Of a stretch of DNA of 64,000 nucleotides, positions 1-12,516 are shown piece by piece; the stretch's first letter is position 1; every line of letters begins with the position of its first letter. The DNA is from Lentinus brumalis. Taxonomy: Eukaryota; Basidiomycota; Agaricomycetes; Polyporales; Polyporaceae. The notes under the pieces were generated by a model. The model saw only the letters and a list, made by a program, of their open reading frames with translations, was not told the origin of the DNA and did not search any database. Location: NCBI GenBank assembly GCA_001792895.1, contig MARA01000028.1:186001-250000 (forward strand), written 5' to 3'. A program made the translations under genes and the position numbers.

Positions 1-312
1 AACACCTCCGCGGTCGGCGCGGGCGGCCAGGGCGTCTTCGCCGCACAGGGCCTCAACACGTCGCTGACCGCCGCGGCGCTCCCGGCGCCCGCCAACCTCA
101 CCGCGCAGGGGCAGACGAACCCGTGGGGCGTGGACCCGGGCATCAACTACGCGAACGGCACGAAGGTCATCGAGTCCCCGACCGCGTCGTCGACGGCCCC
201 AGGCGGCAGCGGCGGCGGCGGCAAGAATGCGGCGATCGGCGCGCGGGCAGGTGCGGAGGCGGCGTTGTTGGTCGGGCTGGGCATTATATGTGGGGTCGCG
301 ATGGTCTTTTAG
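1..312 (+). CDS. 3' end of a secreted, probably GPI-anchored protein (partial)
   Basis: Reading frame 1 is open from the first base to a TAG at 310-312, so only the last 103 residues are seen. The visible part is rich in Ala, Gly, Asn and Thr with three N-x-S/T sites. It ends in a Ser/Gly/Pro linker (a run of glycines near residue 80), then a small-residue stretch and a hydrophobic C-terminal segment with no charged tail (ALLVGLGIICGVAMVF). That order is the classic GPI-attachment signal of fungal cell-surface proteins. The catalytic or binding domain lies outside the window, so the function cannot be named. A plain single-pass membrane anchor is the alternative. Confidence 0.65.
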   Translation, partial: NTSAVGAGGQGVFAAQGLNTSLTAAALPAPANLTAQGQTNPWGVDPGINYANGTKVIESPTASSTAPGGSGGGGKNAAIGARAGAEAALLVGLGIICGVAMVF

Positions 313-581
313 CAGTGAGATTGGGACTCTGCGCGGTCTGCGTATGGTTATGAAATCGACGCTGTGAATGCCAGTTCAAATGCATCGTTGAAACGTCGCA
401 GTTCGGTGCCATAATTATTCAACATCCGAAAGGCCAGGTAAGTAGCGAATGCTTATCGGTATTACACGAGGCTCCGGTCATCATGAACAGTTTGGTAGAC
501 AGGAGACCTACCTATTACGGCCATCTCTTCCCCTTCCCCGTGCAGCAGTCAACGTCGGGGCTTAGTTCAGTATCAGTTTCA

Positions 582-2450
582 ATGCAATTGCTCGAACCAT
601 ACAACTTCGATCGTAACTTTCTCCCTAGCATCGACACGCTCGTCGATGATTTGGTGTTTTCCATCGCCTCCCAGTGCCTCTTGCACCGAGGATCCCTCAT
701 CAATCTTGCCTCCTGTTCTCGACGACTCCGGCTCATCTGCATGCCACTCGCCTTTTCCACCTGCTCTGTCGTTTCCTTTTCTAGTGAGGCTCGCGTACCA
801 CCACCAGGGCTTTGGCCTTATATCCGGTAACCATGCGTGTCAGTCCACAGCCAGGAAGATCTGACACTCCCGAGTAGACATCTCGTGTACATCGGGGTGC
901 CCGATCCCTTGTGTCTTGCGGAAGAGATAGAGCACCTTCTAAGGCTGCGCGCAATCACCTTCCAGCGTGCGAAGGCAGGCGTCCCATTCTCGGTCATTGA
1001 ACAGTGCCTACGACACCCTCGGATCGTGTCGCTGTCGTTCCCGCTAGAGGATTCGGACTGGAACTCGGAATGTAACTCATTGGTATATCACACCCCGCCG
1101 TGGCCATCCGACATGCCATATCCGAATTCACTCGAGCGACTCTCGTACACCTCCTATCCTTGGAAAACAACACGCGCGGGCTTCGAGCGGTACAACCTCT
1201 GCAAGGAGGACGCCGTCGAAGCCAGTCATTTGGGTCCCCTCATTCTTGGGATGCATATGTCGGCGGAGTCGCTGTCGTTTCCCATAGACGTCGCTCCTCT
1301 CGCCCGTTTGGTGGAGCTGTCCTGGCCACGCCTCAGAGACCTGACGCTTACTGGCCGTTACTCACATGCTTCACAAGCGTCCTCGACTGCATCGCTCGTT
1401 GGTTCTATGAGTCGTCCGCGATCCATATCCATACAATTGACTCAGCTCCCGGATTGCCCTCGGCCGATGGTTCTCGAGAAGCATAGGGTGCGACTAACCG
1501 ACATGCACGGTCTGGAGCGTCTCACCATCGCCTACCCAAACCCGGACGACCACATCTTTTCGGCCGCAGGACCATCATTAAGACGTCTCTCTCTTCGCGA
1601 CTACCCCCGCCATTATACCGGAGCGTTGACCACGCACATGTACGAAATGGACGGGATGGCGATGCCAATCCTGTCGTCGTGCGAGTGCTTGCGGATTCTT
1701 TCCCGCATGTCGATGCCACGTCTAGAGCATCTCGAGCTAGTTTACGAAGCAGACGACCTCGAGGAAGAGCTGCTCGTCCATGTCGCCTCTGCGTACCCTC
1801 ACCTGCAGACACTCGAGTTGCACCAGTACCGCGCGTCTTGCGGCTCTGTCGCACTCCGATTCGTGAGTATCGTGTAAAGTTCGCGACGACTGTGCTGATG
1901 AGTGGCCCATATAGGACCGCGTCTCGGAACTACTGGCATCAGTGAAGACACTGCGCACCGTCCATCTCAACCTGGACTACACCCGCGAGGACACCACGGC
2001 TCTCGACCCGGACTGGCCTGGGACCCAATACGATGACGATGACCAGGAATACTTCCGGTGGCCTTCTTCCCCGGCGCTGGTGCAGTACGGCAGCGCGCTC
2101 CTTGAGAGCATGGAGCGACTTGGGGGGTGTCCGGTATTCGAAGCACTGTACCTGCTCTACTTCGACGCATGCCACCACGAAGGGCAACATCGCTGGGTGC
2201 GGTTCCTCCCGTCACGCTACCCGGGGACAGAGGCGGAGCGCGTCGATTGGGACGACGACTATCAGCGTCTGTACGTCGTCCGAACTCCTTCGTCGTTGTC
2301 TCAGCCTGTTACGTTGCGCGTATGAACGCTTGCTGACTGTGATGCGTTGGCTTCGTCCTCAGAGACTCCCCGCCCCCATACGAGCCGGATTGGACGCCGA
2401 CATGGCGGACGAAAAGACTTGAGTGTCATCCTACCTCCAGCCCGTGTTGA
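582..2450 (+). CDS. F-box/leucine-rich-repeat-like protein
   Basis: Four exons: 582-826, 878-1862, 1915-2270 and 2363-2450 (557 codons plus stop). An in-frame ATG at 483 would add 33 residues; 582 is preferred because it lies just before the F-box-like helix (LPSIDTLVDDLVFSIASQ) that precedes 'NLASCSRRLR'. The rest has the spaced Leu pattern of an F-box substrate-binding half. F-box proteins act as SCF ubiquitin-ligase receptors (family knowledge); the target is unknown. Exon borders match the F-box pair at 13.2 and 53.2 kb: the R|HLV splice and the D-x-x-P-P-Y last exon. The last acceptor is ambiguous: splicing two bases later would stop at 2422. Sequence identity to the other two is low, so it is an older paralogue. 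Confidence 0.75.
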
Positions 2451-2849
2451 ATCCGACGAACGAACAGTGACGAGCGCACTTCTGCTGGAGGCACGGCGAT
2501 TGATTGCTCGTCCGGCGGGGCGGGAGCACGGTGATATGCTGCGCACTGGGTTACTTACTGGCCTACTACGACAAGGAGGTCGAAAATTACATGTACATCA
2601 CTGGTACAGGGGTGTTTTGGAACATACTTTGGGAAATCAGCCTCATAGAGACGAAACCGCGAAGGGAAATATGTACCGCACTTATGTGTAAGTAGCACCG
2701 GCACGACTCGCCAGTCCTCACAGATCCCGGATACTTACTTAACTTCAAGTTATACCGATTGCACATGAGCTTCGCAGCAGTGGCTTATGTGCAGTGGCAA
2801 GATTATACCACCTCATTGTCGGAGTTGTTTGGGAGTCTGAGAGGTTGTG

Positions 2850-3015
2850 TTCTTTGTTCGCTGTTCTCCTCTCCCTCTTCCTCACACTAGACAGAACTGA
2901 TCGTACCGCAACCACTAAGCATCATAAGCATGAATACTGTGGTAGTCTACCGCCATCGTCAGGGTGTGCATACTCAGTTCTTCAGAAGCAATTGGATGTG
3001 TTCGGACATTGATGG
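2850..3015 (+). repeat. dispersed repeat, copy 1 (F-box upstream element)
   Basis: Shares blocks such as GTACCGCAACCACTAAG and CTACCGCCATCG, in the same order, with the reverse complement of 11205-11470 and with 53360-53530. At 53.4 kb the element lies directly upstream of an intact F-box gene, so it probably began as F-box promoter or 5' flank that was copied elsewhere. Confidence 0.6.
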
Positions 3016-3689
3016 CGGTGTGCGTCGTCAGAGGGTTGGCAGAGTCGGTGACCTGACACACGGTGCCGCGACTCGGATATCGACGCACTGTGACGCGACG
3101 TCTGACGCGACGACCGCGACTGAGATCTCGTCGCGGCAGGTCGCGTCAAATTCTGTTTGCCCCGTGCAAAGTGCGGCGGTGGCATGTAGGATTGAACTCG
3201 ATGTACCGGTCGTTGTGCCATTCCGCTTGGTACGTGACATTGCATGAGACGGACTCCTTGAAACAGAGGGGTGGTAAGTACTGTCGTGGGATAGTAACAC
3301 TGTGCATGGTGCAGTAGCTGAGGTGGAGCAGAGTCAGTGCTGAGGATGCATTCTCGACGCGACCAGGATGCAGCTTGGGATACAATCTGCCAACCGACCA
3401 ATCAGCCAGAGCGGTGTAAGGACGGGCCCTGCTGGGGGCTTTACGCTCTTCCTAGTACCGCAGTCGAAGGCCAGCTATGAGCCAAAGGTGTGTCAGAATC
3501 CAATGTCGGTACGACGGTCAAACTCACAGCAACATGATAGGCAAAACTGCTGCGATGCATTCGCGCACCGCACATTGTCTGGCGCGTGGCCGTCGTTGAC
3601 AGTGCTCAAGCAATGGTTGATTAGTTGCAAGTGCATGCGGTCTACGGACGGGAAACACCTGTAAGCCCTCAGCGTTGCATCGTTCTGAG

Positions 3690-3950
3690 ACGCCCTCGAG
3701 GAAGTCGTTCAGTGTCCGGAGGGGCTGCATGTCGTGAACCTGGACGTGGGAGCAGCACAGATAACAGGGTTGCGAGTGGACCTTGGGTAGCATATCGTCG
3801 TGTATGTCCTTTTCAAAACGGCCTTGCCCAAAGCACCGGCTTCACGCTGATACACCGACCGTCCTGGTGTGGCCTTGAAGTTGAAGTCGAGCAATTCCAA
3901 GTTGTCGGACAACTTAGCTAGGCTACCCGAAGCTTAGTCAGCGCCTTTGG
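3690..3950 (-). pseudogene. relic of an F-box gene 5' end
   Basis: On the minus strand an ATG at 3793 starts MLPK and is followed by sequence matching the first exon of the F-box genes at 13210 and 53226, including the block read as CACGTCCAGG...GACATGCAG..CTCCGGACACTGAACGACTT. The three frames no longer line up with the intact copies and nothing matching exon 2 follows, so it is a truncated remnant. Just upstream of it, on the plus strand at 3926-3945, is CCGAAGCTTAGTCAGC, also found upstream of the 53.2 kb gene. Confidence 0.6.
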
Positions 3951-4747
3951 GTAAGTACTTGGCGCACAGTCCCGCTGCTTGGGTACCTGACTTACATACT
4001 GCTGGTACTCCTGTGGCGGTCTCATGTGTTCCACCCAAGTTCCATCTCAGATCTCAGGACCGGGCGGGACTGATCGCACTGCAACTGTCAGCCAGTGCCG
4101 GTGGCCCTCGCGGTTATCTCGCCATCGTACAAGTAACAGCTGGTACACCGTGCCTCCAGTAGTCTGTCAATTGATGATTTCACGTTGCTGGTGATCAATC
4201 GTTGGTACAGTATGAGTGTTCAGCGTTTTTGTTCGAGACCTAGCGAGCCCTTGAGGAGGGCCGAGAGTTAGCTATAGAGGAGATGATGTAGTACACCATA
4301 CTTAGCTATCAGAGTGTAGATTTAGTACTGTAGCGAGCTTACTTTAGGTCGGTGCCGGCATCCGGCTACCCCTTGACCGTACCATGCAGAAGGTATATCC
4401 GGCTTCTAACATTCAGGAAGTGCACTATGTGAGAGGCGCATCCTGGCACTGTGGCAGATCCCCTGGCGGAATTCCCGTGACCACCGGCAGGAAGTTGGGT
4501 GCGGACATGGGGTCCAAATGCGAACTCGCCTCACTTCGTTACTTAAGTCCGCGACAGCGCGACGCGACGACACACCGAACTTTCACTTCCTGCTCTCCAC
4601 GACCGGCGCGGGCTCTCTCGTGTAGCACGAACGGAAGGACGGAGCACTCACAGCGACAACCCACAACACCGGTGCTTTCCCCGATAGGCCCTATCAGCTG
4701 TTTGGTGTTTAGGCGGCGCAGAACTTGACCTTGTTGATATCTCGAGT

Positions 4748-7272
4748 ATGGCAGCGAGCAACATACCGACCATCTACGGTGACGGCGGCCCTCTCGCGCA
4801 CATCCCGGACGACGTGACCATCCCCCAGTTCTTCTTCGACCAGCACCACCCCTGGGCGGCGAAGCCCTCCACCATAGGAACCCGGCCTACTTCATTGAGG
4901 ACGCGACAGGAAGACAGGTCACAGCCGACGAGGTGAGTTTTCGGTCTGGGAACTAAGGCCGCTATCCTGGAAGGAGAACATGGTGGGCGGAGGAGAGCTC
5001 GGGCGGGCGCTGACGTGGTGTGTGCGTTCGTAGGTGCGCGCCCGCGTGTGGGGTCTGGCCAACGCGCTGCACATCCGCTGGAACTTCGGTGAGTTTTGTC
5101 ATGGACGTGCGGTTCGAGGAGACTGACAGAGCTGCGCAGGAAACAACGACGTTGGTGCGTGCTCGACCCTGAGACTTCCCTCAGATCCAGACTGACCTCC
5201 CGCGAAGCTTGTGTCTTTGGTCCCAATCACGTCGGTGAGCACTCTTCCTCTTGACCCCGCCGACGCGCAGCTCATCGCCTCCGCAGACTATCCCATCGTC
5301 ATCTGGTACAGTGCAGCCCCCTCTGAGCACACGTCCAGTATCTGACACTGTCTGCAACACTAGGGGTACACACCGTGTCGGAGGCATCGTCACGTACGTT
5401 CCCTTCTCCTTACCCAGTCGCCTCATCCCTAAGCATCTGGAACAGCGGCGCGAACCCCTCGTACACCGCCGATGAGCTCGTCTACCAGATTCAGACCGCC
5501 AAGGCCACCCTCCTCTTCTTGCACCCCGACTCCCTGCAGGTCGGGCTCGAGGCCGCGCGCAAGGCAGGCATCCGCGACGACCGCGTCGTCCTATTTGACC
5601 GTGTCCCTGGCGACGACCACCTCACCGTCAGCGACCTCGTCAAGGAGGGCCTCTTGCAACCGAAGCGATATGTAGAGCCGCGGCTGAAGCCGGGCGAGGG
5701 CAAGACGAAGCTCGCGCTCCTGTTCTTCTCCAGCGGAACGACCGGCAGGCCGAAGGCGGTCATGATCCCCCACTATGCGGTCATTGCCAACTGCATCCAG
5801 ATGAAGCAGTATGCCGATACACGGGATGGGGGCAAGCCGAACGACCAAAAGCTCTATCGGTCTGGAGACGTTGCTCTTGGAGGTACGTTCATGAACTGCT
5901 CTGCTTGCGCGCGCGCTCATTTTGAAATCCAGTGCTGCCATTTTATCGTATGTGTGCCACACGCCTTAGCCCGAATCCGTGCTGACCCCGGGTGAGCGCA
6001 GACATCTATGGCATCGTCGTCAGCTTGCACTTCTACATGTTCTGCGGCGTACGTGAGACCTCGCCCCTCATGTGTGCTGGTGCTCACGAGCAAAGCAGAT
6101 ATCGCTTGTCATCGTATCTCGCTTCAACTTCGAGAACATGCTCAAGAGCATCAAGCGCTATAACGCAACACATCTTTCGTATGTCTCCGTGTGCTCTCAT
6201 AGGCGGAGTCTGCCTGACTGAAGATTGCTCGCAGCCTCGTACCCCCATGATTGTCTTACTCTGCAAAGTACGTTTCCTTATGCTCACAGCCTCGAGGTTT
6301 CTGACCACGTCCCGTAGCACCCCGCAGTGAAGAACTACGACCTGAGCAACGTCAAGATGCTCACGAGCGGCGCCGCCCCGCTCAGCGCCGAGCTCACGAA
6401 CCAGGTCGCGCGCATCCTCAAGAACAGCGGGATCGGCCAGGGCTACGGCATGACCGAGACGTGCACCACCTTCTCCTTCCCACAGCTCGACACGCGCGTT
6501 GGCACGCCTGGCTCTGCCGGGCGACTGATCCCCGGTACTGCGTGCCGCATTCTGAAGCCCGACGGGACGTGGGGTGGGATCGGGGACCAGGGCCAGCTCG
6601 TTGTGAGCGGCCCGAGCATGGCACTTGGGTACCTGGACAACCCGGAGGCGACCGCGGAGACGTTCAAGGACGGCTGGGTGTACACTGGCGACGAGGGGTA
6701 CGTGACTGAGAAGAAGGATCTCTTCATTGTCGACCGTATCAAGGTTCGTTCGACACTTCTCGAATTCTGCTCTCGATTCTTACTGAGCGGCACCGATCTG
6801 TAGGAGCTCATCAAGGTGCGTGGGTTCCAAGTCGCCCCCGCGGAGCTGGAGGGACACCTCCTCGACCACCCGGACATCGCGGACGTGTGCGTCGTCGCCG
6901 CCCCGGACGAGTACAGCGGCGAGCTGCCGTTCGCGTTCGTCTCGCTGCACGAGGAGGTGCGCAAGCGCGTCGCGCAGGACCCGAAGGAGGAGGAGCGCGT
7001 CAAGCAGAGCATCTTCAAGGTCCGTTTCCGTCCTCTCACCCCCTCTTCTGTCCACCTGAAAGGCTGACCTGGTGTAACGCGTATAGCACGTGTCGGACCA
7101 CAAGACGCAGTACAAGTGGCTCGCGGGCATCGAGTTCATCGACATCGTGCCGAAGAACCCGAGCGGGAAGCTACTCCGGAGGCTCTTGAGGGATCGATTG
7201 AGGGAGGGGTTGGCGGCGGGCAGGATCAAGCTGGTGCAGCCGGACGCGAAGAAGGGCCGGGCGAAGCTGTGA
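4748..7272 (+). CDS. AMP-forming acyl/aryl-CoA ligase, paralogue I (frame break in exon 1)
   Basis: Adenylate-forming enzyme of the 4-coumarate/acyl-CoA ligase family: carboxylate + ATP + CoA to acyl-CoA. About 13 exons. Signatures in order: [11 protein letters not shown] near the start, [22 protein letters not shown], the ATP motif [27 protein letters not shown], the hinge [21 protein letters not shown] and the catalytic-Lys motif [11 protein letters not shown]. It ends AKL, a PTS1-type peroxisomal signal. The 15-nt exon 5140-5154 (core residues NNDV) is conserved in both paralogues. Oddity: exon 1 starts in one frame (to about codon 42), but the conserved YFIEDATGR part is in another. One base seems missing, or two inserted, near 4860-4880. 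Unless this is an assembly error the gene is a recent pseudogene. Substrate unknown. Confidence 0.85.
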
Positions 7273-8022
7273 GCGGATCACGACACACATGCGGATTCGG
7301 ATACGGATTACATGCTTTAAGTTGTGAGTCATCCTGCTGCGAGTGGTTGCGCTGGATTTTGGCTGACGTCTTGCGACCGCAAGGATCTGGCGGTAGATGG
7401 TTTGGATTGCTGTACTGCATGGCAGGAGGGATGCTTGATTACATCGTTTCCATCCTCGCGCAAGTGGCGCCCTGGCTCTGCAGCCCGATGGTCAAATCAA
7501 CAAAGTATACATGTGTGGATCAACCCGGTAAGCCACTAATCCCACTCATCTCAAAACCAAATGACGTTCGGAGAACCGGGGAGTTCGGTAGTCGAGTGTC
7601 TCGGTAGATTTTGTCGGTCTCAAGAAGCAGTCCCCGGTCCCCGCTACGTCGCACATCCACCGCCAGGCTGGGTCAAACGTTTGTAGTACCCGCAACACTT
7701 TGCGGTTGCGTCAACCTCTCGGAATGTCGTAATTGCTCTCACGAGCCTCGACGGCTCGCGCACGTCAGCGCATACGACGCCTGACAGATTTCGTCACATT
7801 GACCTGAGTTCACATTAGCCCTGTCGCGGTATTTCTGCACGGCCGGCGTATCGCCCGGTCCGCGTCTTGTAGGCGTGACCCCGTCCGAGTGAGCGCAGCT
7901 CAGCAGGGAGCTTCTCTCGCCGCCGCACATAAGTACGGCACTGTGTGTGTCGTGTCCAACAGTCCCGCGCTCACCCGACCGGCTTTCAGGTCGTCAGCGT
8001 GTCGCCCGCTATTCTTGCTATC

Positions 8023-10771
8023 ATGACTGTCGGTGAGATTCACGGTGCCGGGGGCCCCATGCCTCCGGTACAGGACGACTTGACGATCGAGCAGTTCATC
8101 CTGGATGGACAGCATCCAACCCGTCCGCAGTGGTACGGGCAGCGGCCTGTGCTTATTGAGGAGGCGACCGGGAGGGAGATTGGGTCAGACGAGGTCAGTC
8201 GACAAGTTGAACGAAGAGGAGGGAAGACGTGGTACTTATGCTGACGTCGGTTGGCCTGAATCTAGCTACGCGCTCGCATACACGGGTTGGCCAACGCCCT
8301 CAAGATCAAGTGGAACATAGGTAGGTCACTAGTCCATCATGACGTCTTGAGACATTTGCTGAAGCTGTGCGATCCTTGCGTAGGATACGACGATGTCGGT
8401 GAGTGTTGAGTATTGAGTCACGGCGTCTGCGCGGCGTCGTTGGGCTGTTAGATCTGCCACCTGGCTCACTTGCAGTAGTGTGCATCTTCAGTCCGAACCA
8501 CGTCGGTGAGTAGTGGAGTATACGGGTTTCTCAGGCTATGTAGTCGCTGAACATACGACTTGGAGATTACGTTGTCGCTTTATGGTAGGTCGTCGCGGAC
8601 CCTAGTATACTTAGCTTCGCAGGTTGCTTGCATTACTGAGTCGGCCAACTCTTAGGGCCGTGCAGAAGCTTGGAGGGGTCGTCTCGTGAGTTCCTAGTCA
8701 GGGATACGTCTCATCTGCGTCTGACACTGTCAATTTCCACAGCACTTCGAACCCCATGTACACCGCAGAGGAGTTGACGTACCAGCTGCGACTGGTCAAG
8801 GCTCGCATGCTCATCGCGCATCCCTCGGTGCTGCCCGTCGCTCTCGAGGGAGCGCAGGCCATCGGTATCCCTTCTGACCATATCGTGCTGTTCGAGCCCC
8901 TGGCAGGATCGCCATACAGCAACATTCAGGACCTCGTCAAATTCGGGCTGGGGCAGGTGCAGCAATTTACGCCGCTTCACCTGGGGCCTGGCGAGGCGAG
9001 GACGAAGCTCGCGTTACTCCTGTTGTCGAGCGGTACTACTGGAAAACCTAAGGTCAGTACTTCAACCACTCTCGAAGTCGCTCTGCCAGAACGTGTGTAT
9101 TGATATCAAAGCATTCATCAACTGCAGGCCGTCATGATCGCGCACTACAGCATCAACGTCAATGTCGTGCAGATCGCGCAGTACCTGCGACTGAATGACG
9201 AGACTGTACCGATGGAAAGCAAGCTCTATAGACCGGGAAGTGTCTCCTTAGCCAGTACGTCACCCTGCGCCCTGCCTCGTCGGAAGTTGATGTTGACACA
9301 AGGATTCAGTTCTGCCATTCCACCGTAAGCTAGCGTCTCTTAATGGGCATCGTGTCTTGACGACACTTGCACAGATGCATATGGGATGCATAAAATACTC
9401 TTTGGGAGCATATTCTTTGGCGTAACTCGTCGTCACCCGTTAGGATGATTGCCCGCGCTGATTTCTTTTGATGCATGTCAGAGCACCGTTGTCGTATCTC
9501 CAAAATTCACGCTCGAGCGGACACTGTCAAGCATTCGGCGGTATAGAGTCACCCATCTTTGGTGCGTCTTCCTGTCATGGACATCGAGTCCTCTGAACTC
9601 ACTCAAGGTTTTAGTGTTGTACCTCCTCAGGTTCTTTTGCTTTGCAAGGCATGCGGCTGTGTCTTCCACACTCGGCTTGAGCTCCACCTTACCCTCACCG
9701 CAGAGTCCTATTGTAAAGGACTACAACCTGAGCTCGGTCTACTTCCTCCAATGTGGCGGCGCCCCGCTCACTGCCGAGCTTCAGGAAAGCCTCGCGCGCA
9801 TCCTGCCTGACTGCACAATTGGTCAAGGATACGGTTCGTCGCCTCCGAGTCATGCTGGTTCCAGCGACGGCGGCAACCTATGACCATCTTGCAGGCATGA
9901 CGGAAACCGCCACCGGGATCACATTTTGTCAACGCGACCGAAGAGTAGGCAAGCCGGGGAGTGCGGGCGTATTCCTTCCCGGCATCGTCGCACGACTCGT
10001 GAAGGCCGACGGATCCCTTGCTGGATACAACGAGCCCGGAGAGCTACATCTGCGCACCCCGTCCGCGTCCCTTGGATACCTAGATAACCCGACTGCGTGA
10101 GCTTTCCGTTTCATTGAGTGCACCTAGGGTTTGGCAGACTGACTCAGTGTCAAATGATAGCACCGCAGAGACATTCGTCGACGGGTATGTCCCATCTGCT
10201 CTTACACAGTCGCAGTACCGAATGTCACGTTCATCAAACCACAGGTGGATCCGGACGGGAGACGAACTCATAATAAACGAGCAGAAGGAAGTGTTTGTCG
10301 TCGACCGCATCAAGGAGCTCATCAAGGTACGCGGCTTCCAGGTCGCTCCGTCCGAGCTTGAGGGGCACCTGCTCGACCATCCGGACGTTGCAGACGTCTG
10401 CGTCGTGGGGATCCCGGACGAATACAGCGGGGAGCTCCCGTTTGCCTTCGTCGTCCTCTCGCTTAGCGCTCTGAAGCGTGCACATGGCAATCCGGAGGAG
10501 ATATTGAGGACGAGACAGGTGATCATGAAGGTGAGCTGATACTCAACCGTCTACGATCTTAATCTATCTCGAGTCCTGAAGATCCATGCTGACTGTGAAT
10601 CAGCACGTCTCGGACCACAAGACAGCCTATAAGCGGCTGGCGGGCGTACACTTTGTCGACGCAGTGCCGAAGAACGCGAGCGGTAAGCTCCTGCGGCGAG
10701 TGCTGCGAGACCTGGCCAGGAGTATGCCCAGACTACGGCAACGACCGCCTATCGCGCAGTCGAAGCTGTAG
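8023..10771 (+). CDS. AMP-forming acyl/aryl-CoA ligase, paralogue II
   Basis: Tandem sister of the gene 750 bp upstream, with the same intron pattern and an unbroken frame. Motifs: DDLTIEQFILD, the 15-nt exon 8384-8398, FSPNHV, VSTSNPMYTAEEL, SSGTTGKPKAVM (split by an intron), [40 protein letters not shown] and VPKNASGKLLRR with the catalytic Lys. The tail QSKL is a textbook PTS1, so action in the peroxisome (fatty-acid or aromatic side-chain activation) is likely. One intron, after LLLCK, begins GC (GCATGC) and ends CAG, a GC-AG intron; the gap to SPIVKDY cannot be bridged with a GT donor. A weak TATA-like ACATAAGTA lies about 95 bp before the ATG. Substrate not predictable by eye. Confidence 0.9.
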
Positions 10772-11204
10772 CTGTCACATGTACATACTCGGCGACAGCC
10801 GCAACGCACTTGCAACTGCAGAGGGAATATGTAAGAGAGACAGCTGTATGCTCTCCTCCCCTGACCTCCGAGAGACAGTCGAAGCATACACCGAAAGATC
10901 TCAGGCAGGTGAGAGGCTACCAGGCTTACGCACACTCCTCAAGGGCTTTCATCATGGGATGCATATGGCCGAGGCATGCTCTTGTTTTCCGTGTTCACAC
11001 AGATTGCAAATACCGTACTGGAACCTCACAGACTTCGCGCGATATCATGCGTCCCCCATATCAAGCACAGGCTGATTAGACAGCGCGAGGCGTGCCGCAC
11101 TTCCTCCAGCACTAGCATTTCAATCGTAACCTCCTTGCCGATGCACTCCAGATAATTCCCATAGCGCTCCTGGCGCGACAACAAAAGTCAAGCCGCTTGT
11201 GCAA

Positions 11205-11470
11205 TGTCGGAATCTAGCGTCGGACGCACCAAGAATTTATGCACACCCTGGCGATGGCGGTAGACTACCGATACAGTATCTATGCTTATAATGCTGAGTG
11301 GTTGCGGTACAATCAGTTCTCTCCGGTGTTTGGTAAGAGGAGGCGGAGGGAGAGGAGAACAGAGTACAAGGTATGGCAGAGACCACTGGGCACTGCCAGC
11401 AGGTGCGGCATTCACAGGCGCCCGAAGGTGCTGACTAAGCTTCGGGTAATACGGTCGCCCTTGTTGAACG
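11205..11470 (-). repeat. dispersed repeat, copy 2 (F-box upstream element)
   Basis: The reverse complement carries, in order, CCGAAGCTTAGTCAGCACC, TGTTCTCCTCTCCCTC, CTTACCAAAC, TACCGCAACCACT, CTACCGCCATCG and TTGGTGCGTC. The same series occurs upstream of the intact F-box gene (53360-53530) and partly at 2850-3015. No F-box gene is attached here, so the element moved or was left behind. Confidence 0.6.
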
Positions 11471-11519
11471 TCGGGAAACCAGCAATCCCTGTCCTAGTAT
11501 ACGGTAGTGTGCATAGACC

Positions 11520-11735
11520 TCTGTAGAGCTGGTAGCCGTCCGTCAGCGCATGATTGAAGCTGCCGAAAGCAGTAGCTCTCTACCGATCCACAGGGGAGAA
11601 ACTGGGGTGGGTGGTAGCGCACGGTAGAGCCGCCACTAGGGGTCTGTAGAGCGCTGTAGAACTCGTGCGAGGGCTCTATCGAGCTCTACAGAACCTGGCA
11701 TTGGGCTCTACCAACGATGACAGATGGACAGCCGC
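11520..11735. repeat. cluster of GTAGAGC / GCTCTAC words
   Basis: Several copies of GTAGAGC or its complement occur within about 210 bp, together with CTGTAGAGCGCTGTAG and CGAGCTCTACAG. The words occur in both orientations and could form short hairpins. Meaning unknown. Confidence 0.4.
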
Positions 11736-12125
11736 TTCGACGAGCCTGAACAAGCGGTCTGACACGGCACACAGGCAATTCGCACTCGGGGTCCCATCCG
11801 GATGAGCGCAGAATTAAGTATATTGATCAACACGACGCTACGTAACAAGACGGCGGTCGACAAACGCATCCGGCGAGAGCTGGGAGTACTAGCAACCTAC
11901 CGTGCAACCTGACTTCGATTATAAGCAGCGAGCACACCCTGAAGCAGCAACAAGCTCCAATCTCACTCAGCGAACACAGCGCCAAGAGTTAGCCCCCATG
12001 CGGGTGCACAGTCAGAAGGTGCTCTCGCTCCCTGCCGCTGGAAGGCGGGCTGCAGGTCGATAAACGACGAGAAGCGGCCTACCTTGGGGAACAGCGGCCA
12101 CAAAGCCTCTGCACTGCGGAGCCCT

Positions 12126-12480
12126 TCAGGAACACGGACGACCTACCTGTGCAGCAGACGAAGCACACGGAGCCGTGCCCGGCCAGCAATCATGGGCAAG
12201 GCACTCACCTGATTCGCGATCACTCGTACGCACCTCTTCAGGCCTCTTCACCACTGTGGCAAAAGCCATCGACTCGGGGAAGGGGAAAGCAGAGCTGCAA
12301 TGACAAGACATACGTACCTGACGACCTCCAGAGCAACCGATCAATGCGGTAGTCCGTACGCACACTCCGAGGAAGGACTCGAGGGGCCGGTGACACGTCG
12401 AGTCGAGTCGTCTGAGATCGGATAGGTGTTGAGGCGAGCTTGCTGGAAGCGGTGAGGGATGGTGATGGAGGAGGGAAAGA
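12126..12480 (-). CDS. possible small gene, unrecognised
   Basis: Downstream of a TATAAAG on the minus strand (about 12520) and a C/T-rich leader, an ATG at 12322 (minus) opens MSCHCSSAFPFPES and soon reaches a good GTGCGT donor; several candidate 15-40 nt exons follow. No family is recognised, the exon chain could not be closed convincingly, and the outer limits are approximate. It could equally be a non-coding transcript. Confidence 0.2.
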
Positions 12481-12516
12481 GAGGAGTGTTGAGCAGACGC
12501 GACGATGGGAGAGCTT

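Larger units (their letters stand above)
2451..4747. other. intergenic stretch with F-box-derived repeat fragments
   Basis: No convincing gene. Open frames here are short, lack splice partners and overlap one another on both strands. The only recognisable content is two pieces of sequence also found upstream of the F-box genes at 13.2 and 53.2 kb, listed separately. The part from 4000 to 4747 shows nothing beyond the likely promoter of the CoA ligase that follows. Confidence 0.5.

Noticed and set aside
4748..10771. Secondary-metabolite cluster around the tandem CoA ligases
   Set aside because: No PKS, NRPS, terpene synthase, P450, oxidoreductase or transporter is found nearby; the neighbours are F-box and orphan genes.
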